NCBI GenBank assembly: GCA_018372435.1
Contig: JAHAJA010000004.1
Span: 1 to 64,000, forward strand
Origin: Clostridiales bacterium
GTDB taxonomy: Bacteria; Bacillota; Clostridia; Lachnospirales; Lachnospiraceae
DNA length: 64,000 nt
Direction: 5' to 3'
The translations under genes were made by a program, and so were the position numbers. The notes below the pieces were generated by a model. That model was given only the letters and a program-made list of their open reading frames with translations. It was not told the origin of the DNA and made no database searches. Each line of letters begins with the position of its first letter. Position 1 is the stretch's first letter. Shown here piece after piece: positions 52,517 through 61,453 of this stretch.

Positions 52517-54496
52517 ATGAAAATAACATTAAAAGATGGCTCTGTTAAAGAGTATGAAAGTGCAATGTCTGTTATTGAGATTGCTAAAGATATTAGCGAA
52601 GGTCTTGCTAGAATGGCATGTGCTGGAGAAGTTAACGGTAAGGTTGTAGATCTTAGAACAGTTGTAGATTCTGATTGCGAATTAAGTATCTTAACATTTA
52701 ACGATGAAGCTGGTAAAGCTGCATATAGACATACAGCTTCTCACGTACTTGCACAAGCAGTTAAGAGATTATATCCAGAAGCAAAACTTGCGATTGGACC
52801 TTCCATCGATACAGGATTCTATTATGATTTCGATATGGAATCTTTAGACCGTGCAGCACTTGATGAATTAGAGAAAGAGATGAAGAAAATCATCAAAGAA
52901 GGTGCAGAATTAGAGAAATTCACTCTTCCAAGAGCAGAAGCAATTAAATTTATGGAAGAGAAAGGTGAATCATATAAGGTTGAACTAATTGAAGATTTAC
53001 CGGAAGACGAAGAGATTTCCTTCTATAAACAAGGTGATTTCGTAGACTTGTGTTGTGGACCTCACTTAATGAGTACAAAGGCATTAAAAGCGATTAAGTT
53101 AATCTCATCTTCAGGTGCTTACTGGAGAGGTAGCGAGAAGAACAAGATGTTAGTGAGAGTATATGGTACTGCATTTACTAAGAATGCAGATCTAGATGCT
53201 TATATGCAACACCTTGAAGAAATCAAGAAACGCGACCATAACAAATTAGGCCGTGAGATGGAATTATTTGCAACAGTAGATGTTATCGGTCAAGGCCTTC
53301 CACTTCTTATGCCAAAGGGTGCTAAGATGATTCAAACTCTTCAAAGATGGATTGAAGATGTAGAAGAAAAACGTGGTTACATGCGTACGAAGACTCCTTT
53401 AATGGCTAAGAAGGACTTGTATGTAATCTCTGATCACTGGGGACACTATAAAGAAGGTATGTTCGTACTTGGTGATGAAGAAGATGAGAATTCAGAAGTT
53501 TTCGCACTTCGTCCAATGACTTGTCCATTCCAATATTATGTATATAAACAAAGCCAAAAGAGCTACAGAGATTTACCATGTCGTTATGGTGAAACTTCAA
53601 CATTATTCAGAAATGAAGATTCAGGTGAAATGCACGGACTTACTCGTGTAAGACAGTTTACTATCTCAGAAGGTCACTTAATTGTAACTCCTGAGCAAGT
53701 TGAAGAAGAATTCGCTGGTTGTCTTGATCTTGCAAGATACTGCTTACAAACTCTTGGATTAGAAGAGGATGTAACATATCGTCTATCAAAATGGGATCCA
53801 AACAACAAAGAGAAATATCTTGGTGATACAGAACATTGGGATAAGACTCAAAACAAGATGAGAGAAATCTTAGATCACCTAGGTGTTACTTATACAGAAG
53901 AAGAGGGCGAAGCTGCTTTCTACGGACCAAAACTTGATATCCAAGCAAAGAATGTATATGGTAAAGAAGATACTATGATTACGATTCAATTAGACTTTGC
54001 ATTAGCTGAAAGATTCGATATGTTCTATATCGATAAAAACGGCGAGAAGAAACGTCCATTCATCATTCACAGAACTTCACTAGGATGCTATGAAAGAACA
54101 CTTGCTTGGTTAATTGAAAAGTACGCTGGTTTATTCCCAACTTGGTTATGCCCAGAACAAGTAAGAATTCTTCCAATTTCAGATAAATACCATGACTATG
54201 CGAACAAAGTTAAAGCACAGTTACAAGAGAATGGTGTAATGGTTACGGTTGATGAAAGAGCAGAAAAGATCGGTTACAAGATCCGTGAAACAAGACTTGA
54301 CCGTGTTCCTTATATGTTAGTTGTAGGGCAAAAGGAAGAAGAAGAAGGCTTAGTATCAGTAAGAAGCCGTTTCCTTGGTGACGAAGGTCAAAAACCAGTT
54401 GCTACATTTATCGATGAAATCTGTAAAGAAATCAGAACGAAAGAAATTCGTAAGATTGAAGTACAGGAAGAAGAAAATAATAAAAAAGGTAAATAA
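52517..54496 (+). CDS. thrS: Threonine-tRNA ligase
   Basis: 659 residues. TGS domain (~1-60), SAD editing domain with HxxxH (HTASHVLAQAVK) and CCGPHL, and class II catalytic core with zinc ligands C336, H387 and H518. MTCPFQY, the motif 2 region SGEMHGLTRVRQF and motif 3 GCYERTLAWLIE are present, followed by an anticodon-binding domain (~550-645). It charges tRNA-Thr and edits Ser-tRNA-Thr. ATG follows GAAAGGA by 8 nt. Controlled by the T-box leader upstream. Confidence 0.98.
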   Translation: MKITLKDGSVKEYESAMSVIEIAKDISEGLARMACAGEVNGKVVDLRTVVDSDCELSILTFNDEAGKAAYRHTASHVLAQAVKRLYPEAKLAIGPSIDTGFYYDFDMESLDRAALDELEKEMKKIIKEGAELEKFTLPRAEAIKFMEEKGESYKVELIEDLPEDEEISFYKQGDFVDLCCGPHLMSTKALKAIKLISSSGAYWRGSEKNKMLVRVYGTAFTKNADLDAYMQHLEEIKKRDHNKLGREMELFATVDVIGQGLPLLMPKGAKMIQTLQRWIEDVEEKRGYMRTKTPLMAKKDLYVISDHWGHYKEGMFVLGDEEDENSEVFALRPMTCPFQYYVYKQSQKSYRDLPCRYGETSTLFRNEDSGEMHGLTRVRQFTISEGHLIVTPEQVEEEFAGCLDLARYCLQTLGLEEDVTYRLSKWDPNNKEKYLGDTEHWDKTQNKMREILDHLGVTYTEEEGEAAFYGPKLDIQAKNVYGKEDTMITIQLDFALAERFDMFYIDKNGEKKRPFIIHRTSLGCYERTLAWLIEKYAGLFPTWLCPEQVRILPISDKYHDYANKVKAQLQENGVMVTVDERAEKIGYKIRETRLDRVPYMLVVGQKEEEEGLVSVRSRFLGDEGQKPVATFIDEICKEIRTKEIRKIEVQEEENNKKGK

Positions 54497-54591
54497 TAAG
54501 AAAGTAAATAAATCTATTTCAAAGAAGGGCGGATTCCATTGTAGAAGCGTTCATAACAAAAAAATAGCAAATTAATATAGTAGAATATAAA

Positions 54592-54630
54592 GGGAAAAGC
54601 ATTTTGACTCAAGGGCCAAAATGTTTTTCC
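54592..54630 (+). terminator. Hairpin between thrS and prfC (terminator or attenuator)
   Basis: GGAAAAGCATTTTG / CAAAATGTTTTTCC around GGG-type loop; ends only 10 nt before the prfC ribosome site. The T-rich right arm could terminate thrS transcripts or attenuate prfC. Confidence 0.55.
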
Positions 54631-54651
54631 ATGTAAGATGGAGGAAATATT

Positions 54652-56241
54652 GTGGCCGATTACACAAACGAAATAAAGAAAAGAAGAACGTTTGCAATCA
54701 TCTCTCACCCCGATGCTGGTAAGACGACATTAACAGAAAAATTATTATTATACGGGGGTGCAATTAACCTTGCAGGTTCCGTTAAAGGTAAGAAAACGGC
54801 AAAGCATGCAGTATCTGATTGGATGGAAATCGAGAAACAAAGAGGTATCTCGGTTACTTCTTCAGTAATGCAGTTTAACTATCAAGGATATTGTATCAAT
54901 ATCCTTGATACCCCAGGGCATCAAGACTTCTCGGAAGATACGTATCGTACTTTAATGGCGGCAGATTCTGCAGTCATGGTTATCGATGCTTCTAAAGGTG
55001 TTGAGGCACAGACAAAGAAATTATTCAAAGTATGTACGATGCGCGGAATACCAATCTTCACATTCATTAATAAGATGGACCGTGAAGCCAATGACACATT
55101 CGAATTATTAGATGAGATTGAGAATGTACTTAGTATTCAGACATGTCCAGTTAACTGGCCAATCGGTTGTGGTAAGAACTTTAAGGGTGTATATGATCGT
55201 AACACGAATACAATTACAAAGTTTACGGCAGCCAACAACGGACAAAAAGCAGTAGACAGAGTAGAAGTAGAACTTGGTAGCGAAGAACTAGACTCTTTAA
55301 TTGGTACAGAATTACATGATAAATTATCAGAAGAAATTGAGCTACTTGATGGAGCAAGTAGTGAATTTGACATTGAACAAGTACGTGCAGGTAAATTAAC
55401 CCCAGTATTCTTTGGTTCAGCACTGACAAACTTTGGTGTTGAGACATTCTTACAACATTTTCTTGAAATGACAACTTCACCACTTCCTCGTAAAGCACAT
55501 GAAGGAATTGTTGATCCACTTAAAGAAGATTTCTCAGCATTCGTATTCAAGATTCAAGCGAATATGAACAAAGCACATCGTGACCGTATCGCATTCATGA
55601 GAATTTGCTCTGGTAAATTCGAAGCAGGTATGGAAGTAAACCATGTACAAGGTGGTAAGAAAATGAAATTATTACAACCACAACAGATGATGGCGCAAGA
55701 GAGAAAGATAGTAGAAGAGGCGTATGCAGGGGATATCATTGGTGTATTTGATCCAGGTATCTTCTCAATTGGCGATACTATTTGTATGCCAAATATGAAA
55801 GTTGAATATGAAGGAATTCCAACGTTCGCACCAGAACATTTTGCTAGAGTACGTCAGATGGATACTATGAAGAGAAAACAATTTATTAAAGGTATTTCAC
55901 AGATTGCGCAAGAAGGTGCGATTCAGATCTTCCAAGAATTCAATACTGGTATGGAAGAAATCATCGTAGGTGTTGTAGGTGTTCTCCAATTTGATGTACT
56001 TAAGTTCAGACTTGAATCAGAATATGGTGTAGATATTCGCCTTGAGCCACTTCCATATGAGCACATTCGTTGGATTGAAAACAAAGATATCGATGTAGCG
56101 AAATTAAGTGTAACTTCTGATACGAAGAAGATCAAAGACTTAAAAGATAATTCACTTCTTATCTTTACTCATAGCTGGAGTATCAATACAGTATTAGATC
56201 GTAATGAAGGTCTTGTATTATCTGAATTCGGACGTTCGTAA
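54652..56241 (+). CDS. prfC: Peptide chain release factor 3
   Basis: 529 residues. Translation GTPase: P loop SHPDAGKTTLTE, switch I region RGISVTSSV, G3 DTPGHQDFSEDTYR, G4 NKMD, then the RF3-specific domains 2 and 3. It recycles RF1/RF2 after termination. Starts at GTG 54652 with GGAGG 7 nt upstream; the family N-terminus (IKKRRTFAIISHPDAGKTT) fits this start exactly. Confidence 0.96.
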   Translation: MADYTNEIKKRRTFAIISHPDAGKTTLTEKLLLYGGAINLAGSVKGKKTAKHAVSDWMEIEKQRGISVTSSVMQFNYQGYCINILDTPGHQDFSEDTYRTLMAADSAVMVIDASKGVEAQTKKLFKVCTMRGIPIFTFINKMDREANDTFELLDEIENVLSIQTCPVNWPIGCGKNFKGVYDRNTNTITKFTAANNGQKAVDRVEVELGSEELDSLIGTELHDKLSEEIELLDGASSEFDIEQVRAGKLTPVFFGSALTNFGVETFLQHFLEMTTSPLPRKAHEGIVDPLKEDFSAFVFKIQANMNKAHRDRIAFMRICSGKFEAGMEVNHVQGGKKMKLLQPQQMMAQERKIVEEAYAGDIIGVFDPGIFSIGDTICMPNMKVEYEGIPTFAPEHFARVRQMDTMKRKQFIKGISQIAQEGAIQIFQEFNTGMEEIIVGVVGVLQFDVLKFRLESEYGVDIRLEPLPYEHIRWIENKDIDVAKLSVTSDTKKIKDLKDNSLLIFTHSWSINTVLDRNEGLVLSEFGRS

Positions 56242-56321
56242 GTTTGAGCTACCATCTGAGTTCGAAGTTATATATGATACTATAATGGTAAATAATGCTG
56301 TAAAAAAGATATTAATATTAC

Positions 56322-56351
56322 TTGACAAATATTTGTTTCTTATGTTACAAT
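56322..56351 (+). promoter_or_regulatory. Promoter of the infC operon
   Basis: TTGACA (56322-56327), 18 nt, TACAAT (56346-56351), upstream of the ribosomal leader. Confidence 0.65.
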
Positions 56352-56359
56352 TAAAAAGC

Positions 56360-56535
56360 TGTGAACAAACGCAGAAGAAATTCGGAAGGGTTTGAAGAAA
56401 CAGAGAAGCAGAGTATCCACTCTCACCTTAGCACAAACTGTGACTTGGGTTATTATTTCAAGGTAATTTAGTAGAATATACTGAATATAGATTGAACTTG
56501 AAAACGTGGATAGATTTGCTATCTACGTTTTTTTT
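56360..56535 (+). promoter_or_regulatory. L20-type autoregulatory leader of infC-rpmI-rplT
   Basis: The leader has the conserved GTATCCACTCTCACCTT block (56413-56429) seen in Firmicute infC leaders. TATCCAC (56414-56420) can pair with GTGGATA (56506-56512), which is the left arm of the terminator at 56502-56535. This antiterminator/terminator switch is the mechanism by which L20 represses its operon in Bacillus. Binding by L20 here is inferred from family knowledge. Confidence 0.8.
56502..56535 (+). terminator. Leader terminator of the infC operon
   Basis: AAACGTGGATAG / CTATCTACGTTT hairpin with a 5-nt loop and eight T. Confidence 0.88.
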
Positions 56536-56583
56536 ATATGAAATTAACTATTTGTTGAAACAAACCTATGGAGGTGTATAGTT

Positions 56584-57093
56584 ATTAGCGATTTAATGAT
56601 TAATGAGCAAATCAGAGACAAAGAAGTTCGTCTTATTGGCGAAGATGGAGAACAACTAGGAGTTGTAGCTACTAAAGATGCTATGAAATTAGCAAAGGAA
56701 GCAAATCTAGATTTAGTAAAGATTGCTCCGACAGCGAAACCACCTGTTTGCAAAATTATTGATTATGGTAAATACAGATATGAATTAGCTAGAAAAGAAA
56801 AAGAAGCTAAGAAGAAACAGAAAGTAACAGATGTTAAAGAGATTCGTTTATCACCAAACATTGATGAAAATGACCTTAACACAAAGGCAAACCAAGCAAG
56901 AAAATTCATCACAAAAGGTGACAAAGTTAAAGTATCGTTACGTTTCCGTGGTAGAGAAATGGCGCATATGAGTACAAGTAGACAAATACTTGATTCATTC
57001 TACAAATGTCTTGAAGATGTAGCAGTAGTTGAAAAACCTGCTAAGTTAGAAGGAAGAAGTATGATTATGTACTTAACTGAAAAACGCCAATAG
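56584..57093 (+). CDS. infC: Translation initiation factor IF-3 (ATT start)
   Basis: 169 residues from ATT 56584: ISDLMINEQIRDKEVRLIGEDG matches the family start (..SKD.IINEQIR). N-domain, linker (YELARKEKEAKKKQK) and C-domain (KVKVSLRFRGREMAH) are complete. The GGAGGTG at 56570-56576 is 9 nt before ATT but 21 nt before the first ATG (56596), so the ribosome site picks the ATT. A rare AUU start in infC is known in other bacteria, where IF-3 discriminates against it and so limits its own synthesis. IF-3 prevents subunit association and proofreads the initiator codon. Confidence 0.93.
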   Translation: MSDLMINEQIRDKEVRLIGEDGEQLGVVATKDAMKLAKEANLDLVKIAPTAKPPVCKIIDYGKYRYELARKEKEAKKKQKVTDVKEIRLSPNIDENDLNTKANQARKFITKGDKVKVSLRFRGREMAHMSTSRQILDSFYKCLEDVAVVEKPAKLEGRSMIMYLTEKRQ

Positions 57094-57289
57094 AAGCAGT
57101 TGATATATCTGATGGAGTAATAAAAGCAATTTAATTCATGACAACATGGCTACGGCTTCGTAGCTAGTTGTTCTGATATGGGGAGCGTATGGTAGATACA
57201 CAATCCCCATGGATAGATATGTTGAGTGACATACTGTGCTCGGAATGTCGCGAAGAATAACAGATAGAAGATATTAAGGAGGAACTATC
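57094..57289 (+). other. Structured infC-rpmI spacer
   Basis: 196 nt with two clear hairpins: ACAAC...GCTACG-GCTT-CGTAGC...GTTGT (57141-57172) and ATGGGGA/TCCCCAT (57178-57210). Possibly an additional L20 or stability element; not a recognised class. Confidence 0.45.
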
Positions 57290-57487
57290 ATGCCAAAAAT
57301 GAAAACAAGCAAAGCAGCAGCTAAGCGTTTCAAAAAAACAGGAACAGGTCAATTGAAGAGAATGAAAGCTTATAAGAGTCATATCTTAACTAAGAAAAGT
57401 GCTAAGAGAAAAAGAAATCTTAGAAAAGCTACATTAGTTGACTCAACTAACGTAAAAAATATGAAGAAAATTTTACCATATTTATAG
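57290..57487 (+). CDS. rpmI: Ribosomal protein L35 (bL35)
   Basis: 65 residues, standard length. [20 protein letters not shown] and the Lys/Arg-rich [16 protein letters not shown] are diagnostic. Large-subunit protein; middle gene of the infC-rpmI-rplT operon. Preceded by AAGGAGG; 22 nt before rplT. Confidence 0.97.
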   Translation: MPKMKTSKAAAKRFKKTGTGQLKRMKAYKSHILTKKSAKRKRNLRKATLVDSTNVKNMKKILPYL

Positions 57488-57509
57488 GATATAAGGAGGG
57501 AACTACGAA

Positions 57510-57866
57510 ATGGCAAGAATTAAAGGCGGAATGAACGCTAGAAAAAAACATAACAGAGTATTAAAGCTAGCTAAAGGTTATAGAGGCGCTAGATCAAAAC
57601 AATATAGAGTAGCAAAACAATCTGTAATGAGAGCATTAACTTCTTCATTTGCAGGAAGAAAAGAAAGAAAAAGACAATTCAGAAGATTATGGATTGCCAG
57701 AATCAATGCCGCTGCTAGAATGAACGGACTTTCTTATAGCAAATTTATGTATGGTTTAAAATTAGCAGGTGTTGAAGTTAACAGAAAGATGTTATCTGAA
57801 ATGGCTATCAATGACGCTGAAGGTTTTGCAGCATTAGTTGAAGTTGCTAAAACTAAATTAGCTTAA
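57510..57866 (+). CDS. rplT: Ribosomal protein L20 (bL20)
   Basis: 118 residues, standard length. [36 protein letters not shown] and [14 protein letters not shown] are family signatures. Binds 23S rRNA early in 50S assembly and, in Bacillus, its own operon leader. Preceded by AAGGAGGGA; last gene before a terminator. Confidence 0.97.
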   Translation: MARIKGGMNARKKHNRVLKLAKGYRGARSKQYRVAKQSVMRALTSSFAGRKERKRQFRRLWIARINAAARMNGLSYSKFMYGLKLAGVEVNRKMLSEMAINDAEGFAALVEVAKTKLA

Positions 57867-57904
57867 TTCAAATGAATATTAGGACAAACGTAGTTTGTTT
57901 ATAG

Positions 57905-57941
57905 AGTGCCAAGGCAAGAAATTGTCTTGGCACTTTTTTTA
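57905..57941 (+). terminator. Terminator of infC-rpmI-rplT
   Basis: AGTGCCAAGGCAA / TTGTCTTGGCACT hairpin followed by seven T. Confidence 0.9.
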
Positions 57942-58045
57942 AGCCATATGCATGCACACACCAACAAAAAGAACGACTTCTCTTTGCTGAATGCCATCTA
58001 GTGAAACTGCTTGTTCACACAGAGGCACACAACTTTAATACGATA

Positions 58046-58897
58046 TCAACAGACTTTTTGTTTTCTAATTCTATTAAATGGCCAGATTTTTGGCAATAAA
58101 ACATTAATCTCGGCACCAACAAACAAGATGTACATACAGAAATATAGCCATAACATTAATAATACAATCGCAGTAAGACTTCCGTACATTGTTGAAAATT
58201 TAGCGAAGTTATCAATGTAGATGGAATACAAGAAGGAGAATAACATCCAACCGGAGGCGGCGATGATGGCTCCAGGAAGTTCATTTAAGAACTTTGTTTT
58301 ACGATTTGGTATAACAATATAGAGCATTAGGAAGAATCCTGTATATAATGCTAATGAAACAATAGTACGTAAACCAATAATTGCTATAGCTAAATCATTA
58401 ATTAGAGGAAAATGTGTAGTGATAAATAAGGATATACGATTTCCAAACACAAGTAAACCAAGAGAGATAACAATAATTATAGCAAATGCTAACGTATAGA
58501 TTGCAGATGTGATACGTAGCTTTATATAATTACGGGTTTCATTAATTCCGTATACGGTATTAAGACCTTTAACAACGGCTAAAAATCCACGGGAAGCTGA
58601 CCAAAGTGTTGTTATAGCAGTAATGGATATTATGGTTTTGGCAGGTTGAAAGTAGATATCATGTACTAAACTGACTATATACGTATTAATTCCGCTTGGT
58701 AATACCGTTCTTATTAAGGTGAGTAGTTCACTTTCTGTTACTGGTAGGTACTGTATCAATGTTAATAAGAACATTATGAATGGAAAGAAAGAAATAAATA
58801 TAAAAAAAGCAGCTTGTGCAGAAAAAGTGGGTACGAAGTCATCTGAGACTTTACGACAAGTTGTTCGGATTGTTTGAATTAAGGGTATCAATTTCAT
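58046..58897 (-). CDS. YihY/BrkB family membrane protein
   Basis: 283 residues with six membrane segments. Family features: FSAQAAFFIFISFFPFIMFLL at helix 1, TTLWSASRGFLAVVKGLNTVYG in the first loop, LPGAIIAASGWMLFSF and a final helix IVLLMLWLYFCMYILFVGAEIN. Once misnamed ribonuclease BN; real function unknown, possibly a transporter. I chose ATG 58897 (minus), MKLIPLIQTI, because GGAG precedes it; the open frame continues to 59032 but with no site. Divergent from the zinc-ribbon gene. Confidence 0.85.
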   Translation of the reverse strand: MKLIPLIQTIRTTCRKVSDDFVPTFSAQAAFFIFISFFPFIMFLLTLIQYLPVTESELLTLIRTVLPSGINTYIVSLVHDIYFQPAKTIISITAITTLWSASRGFLAVVKGLNTVYGINETRNYIKLRITSAIYTLAFAIIIVISLGLLVFGNRISLFITTHFPLINDLAIAIIGLRTIVSLALYTGFFLMLYIVIPNRKTKFLNELPGAIIAASGWMLFSFLYSIYIDNFAKFSTMYGSLTAIVLLMLWLYFCMYILFVGAEINVLLPKIWPFNRIRKQKVC

Positions 58898-59110
58898 AGT
58901 TACTCCAATCATGATGTAAAAGTAGGTAAAGTTACCTATCAATACTAATTTATGTACTAATGGTATGATATATTTCAAGAAAATGCAAGGTAGAAAATAA
59001 AATATATAGTAATGATTGACAGAAATATTCATTCCCTATAAAATGGATATATGTGGTACGAAATTCTAAAGATAACGTATTCATATATAATAGTATGGGA
59101 GGAATTACAT

Positions 59111-59740
59111 ATGTCAGAAAACAAATTTTGTTCTAATTGTGGCGCGCCGTTAAGAAAGGATGTACAGTTTTGTACAGAGTGCGGTACTAAGGTTACGGGA
59201 GATGTAACACCTGTAACTCAATCTACACCAGTTTCGAATACGGTTCAAGAGGTTCAGCCAACGACAAACCAGATGCCACCACAATATACGGCACCAGCCT
59301 ATAACCAGATTCCAGATGAGAACCAGAAGGCAAAGAATGATAAACAAGGCAAAATAATCGTCGGAGTGTTTGGAGTGATAGCTGCACTAGCAATTGTTTT
59401 TTTTGTTTACAAAGGTTTTTTCTCATATCCAAGTAAACCAGAAGATGTAGCAAAAAATTGCTTTAATGCAATGATGATTGATTTTGATGCGAAAGAAGCG
59501 CAAAAGTATGTTGAATTAGACGAAGTTGAATATGATGATATTAAAGATCTATGTGATAGTATTAAATCCAGTGAAATTAAAATAAAGAAGATAAAAATTG
59601 TAGATACAGAAATTGATGGAGATTATGCAGATGTAACCTTAAGCATAACTGCTTCTATTGAAGGCGAAACGGAAACGGAAGAAGGATATGTATCTCTAGA
59701 AAAAATCGATGGTAAATGGAAGGTTGTTAATTTTTATTAG
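59111..59740 (+). CDS. Zinc-ribbon membrane protein with lumazine/DUF4878-like C-terminal domain
   Basis: 209 residues. N-terminal zinc ribbon FCSNCGAPLRKDVQFCTECG (four Cys), a Pro/Gln/Thr-rich linker, one membrane helix (~95-115: IIVGVFGVIAALAIVFFVY) and a ~95-residue C-terminal alpha+beta domain (KPEDVAKNCFNAMMIDFDAKEA... VSLEKIDGKWKVVNFY) of the NTF2-like DUF4878 type. The ribbon should be cytoplasmic and the NTF2-like domain outside. Function unknown. ATG 59111 follows GGGAGGAATT; the frame from 59051 lacks a site. Confidence 0.75.
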   Translation: MSENKFCSNCGAPLRKDVQFCTECGTKVTGDVTPVTQSTPVSNTVQEVQPTTNQMPPQYTAPAYNQIPDENQKAKNDKQGKIIVGVFGVIAALAIVFFVYKGFFSYPSKPEDVAKNCFNAMMIDFDAKEAQKYVELDEVEYDDIKDLCDSIKSSEIKIKKIKIVDTEIDGDYADVTLSITASIEGETETEEGYVSLEKIDGKWKVVNFY

Positions 59741-59764
59741 ATATACTTCCTAATAAATCCGTAC

Positions 59765-59792
59765 TTGACAAAAATCCTGCGTATGCTAGAAT
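59765..59792 (+). promoter_or_regulatory. Promoter of the pheS leader
   Basis: TTGACA (59765-59770), 16 nt, TAGAAT (59787-59792). Confidence 0.7.
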
Positions 59793-59797
59793 AGTAC

Positions 59798-60095
59798 GTG
59801 ATAATGATAAAAGCGAAGAATGTGTTAGTAGATAATTGTATTTCTTTCAGAGAGAAGAAGTCACCGGCTGTAAGCTTCTTTAAGTTCAGGCAATTATTGA
59901 ATTTCCCACAGGAGCTGCATATTGGAATAGTAGACTTATTAGATGACTGCTTAGTATAGTATGCCGGGTAATGACCGTTACTCATGAAAGAGAGCTTATT
60001 GTGTATGCGATAAGAAGCAGGGTGGTACCGCGGATTAGAATATTTCGTCCCTTATATAACAGACTGATGTGTGTTGTATAAGGGATTTTTTGTTT
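59798..60095 (+). promoter_or_regulatory. T-box riboswitch leader of pheST
   Basis: T-box core AGGGTGGTACCGCG at 60019-60032, followed by the competing terminator (60048-60092). The upstream stem I region is ~200 nt. A GAATTTCCC stretch near 59898 may hold the Phe specifier (TTT or TTC), low confidence. Tunes pheST to tRNA-Phe charging. Confidence 0.9.
60048..60092 (+). terminator. T-box-regulated terminator of pheS
   Basis: TCCCTTATATA / TGTATAAGGGA hairpin followed by six T. Confidence 0.85.
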
Positions 60096-60171
60096 GCATA
60101 CAAACTTCAATTATTCGGCACACCTATGTTTGAAAATGAGTTTTGAATGTACAGTCTATATTCAACATAGG

Positions 60172-60223
60172 CAATTGCGATAAACACAGATATGCTGTCG
60201 GTAGGAAGAGGCGTTTCGCAATT
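60172..60223 (+). repeat. 9-bp inverted repeat between T-box terminator and pheS
   Basis: CAATTGCGA and TCGCAATTG flank a ~34-nt interior just upstream of the pheS ribosome site. Parallels the structured spacer found at the same position before thrS. Function unknown. Confidence 0.5.
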
Positions 60224-60258
60224 GACTATATATTCAACAATCAGAAAGGAGCTTCAAT

Positions 60259-61290
60259 ATGAAAGAAAAATTGAAAGCAATTGTGGATGAGGCATTATCT
60301 CAAATTAATGCATCGGATCAATTAGAAAAATTAAATGAAATTAAAGTAGCCTTCCTTGGTAAAAAAGGTGAATTAACATCCGTGTTAAAATCTATGAAAG
60401 ACGTTGCACCAGAAGAAAGACCAATGGTAGGTCAGATGGTTAACGAAGCGAGAGAAAAGCTAGAAAGCTGTTTAGAGGAGAAGAAAACAGCATTCATGAA
60501 AAAACTACGCGAAGAACAGATTAAGAGTGAGACAATTGACGTAACATTACCAGCTACCAAACCAATGGTAGGACATCGTCATCCGAATACAATCGCATTA
60601 GAAGAAGTAGAGAGAATATTCATTGGTATGGGATATGAAGTAGTGGAGGGGCCAGAAGTAGAATTCGATTACTACAATTTCGAAGCTCTTAATATTCCAG
60701 CAAATCATCCTGCAAAGGATGAACAAGATACTTTCTATGTAAGCTCTGACGCACATAGTAATATCGTGCTTCGTACGCAAACATCTTCTATTCAAGTTCA
60801 TGAGATGGAAAAAGGTAAACTTCCAATCAGAATGATCGCTCCAGGTAGAGCGTTCCGTTCCGATGAAGTAGATGCTACACACTCCCCTTCTTTCCACCAG
60901 ATTGAAGGTCTTGTTATTGATAAGAATATTACATTTGCTGATCTAAAGGGAACGTTAGCAGTATTTGCGAAAGAAATCTTCGGTGAAGATACGAAAGTTA
61001 AGTTCCGTCCACATCACTTCCCATTCACAGAGCCAAGTGCAGAGATGGATGTATCTTGTTTCAAATGTGGTGGTAGCGGTTGCCGTTTCTGTAAAGGAGA
61101 AGGTTGGATTGAAATCTTAGGTTGTGGTATGGTTCATCCTCATGTGCTTGAAATGAGTGGAATTGATCCAGATGAGTACACAGGATTTGCATTCGGTGTT
61201 GGTCTTGAACGTATTGCTTTATTAAAATATGAGATTGACGACATGAGATTATTATATGAAAACGATACTCGTTTCTTAAAACAGTTCTAA
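60259..61290 (+). CDS. pheS: Phenylalanine-tRNA ligase alpha subunit
   Basis: 343 residues, family length. N-terminal coiled coil (~1-90), then the class II catalytic core: motif 1 region HPNTIALEEVERIFIGMGYEV, motif 2 RTQTSSIQVHEM...IAPGRAFRSDEVDATHSPSFHQIEG, and motif 3 FAFGVGLERIALLKY. A Cys cluster CFKCGGSGCRFC is also present. Forms the alpha2-beta2 enzyme with PheT. ATG 60259 follows AAAGGAG. Confidence 0.98.
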   Translation: MKEKLKAIVDEALSQINASDQLEKLNEIKVAFLGKKGELTSVLKSMKDVAPEERPMVGQMVNEAREKLESCLEEKKTAFMKKLREEQIKSETIDVTLPATKPMVGHRHPNTIALEEVERIFIGMGYEVVEGPEVEFDYYNFEALNIPANHPAKDEQDTFYVSSDAHSNIVLRTQTSSIQVHEMEKGKLPIRMIAPGRAFRSDEVDATHSPSFHQIEGLVIDKNITFADLKGTLAVFAKEIFGEDTKVKFRPHHFPFTEPSAEMDVSCFKCGGSGCRFCKGEGWIEILGCGMVHPHVLEMSGIDPDEYTGFAFGVGLERIALLKYEIDDMRLLYENDTRFLKQF

Positions 61291-61453
61291 AATAGGCATA
61301 AAGTGAACTAATATAGGTTCACACCCATCATTAAGAAGACGGGAAAACGGTTGAAAGATTATCAAAATTAAGAAAGGAGCCATGCGTTGCCTTCTTTCAA
61401 CCTAATCATTAGGGCAGTATCACAAGTAAACTTGTGATATGCATGGGAATAAG
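61291..61453 (+). promoter_or_regulatory. Structured pheS-pheT spacer
   Basis: 163 nt, unusually long for pheST. Three hairpins: GTGAAC...GTTCAC (about 61302-61322), GGTTGAAAG (61349-61357) with CTTTCAACC (61394-61402), whose loop contains the strong AAAGGAG site, and TATCACAAG-TAAA-CTTGTGATA (61418-61439) just before pheT. No T tracts, so translation control is more likely than termination. Confidence 0.5.
61387..61437 (+). CDS. Possible 16-codon leader peptide upstream of pheT
   Basis: TTG 61387 lies 7 nt after AAAGGAG, the only strong ribosome site in the spacer, and opens a 16-codon frame (MPSFNLIIRAVSQVNL). It ends at TGA 61435-61437, one base before an ATG (61439) in frame with pheT. 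That geometry would couple pheT translation to the leader. No homology is expected at this length; it could be coincidence. Confidence 0.3.
   Translation: MPSFNLIIRAVSQVNL

Noticed and set aside
55137..55550. 137-codon minus-strand frame in prfC
   Set aside because: Shadow frame of a highly conserved gene; no own ribosome site.
61382..61405. 7-codon ATG-initiated frame (MRCLLST) in the pheS-pheT spacer
   Set aside because: The ATG is only 2 nt from the ribosome site, too close; the TTG frame at 61387 has better spacing.
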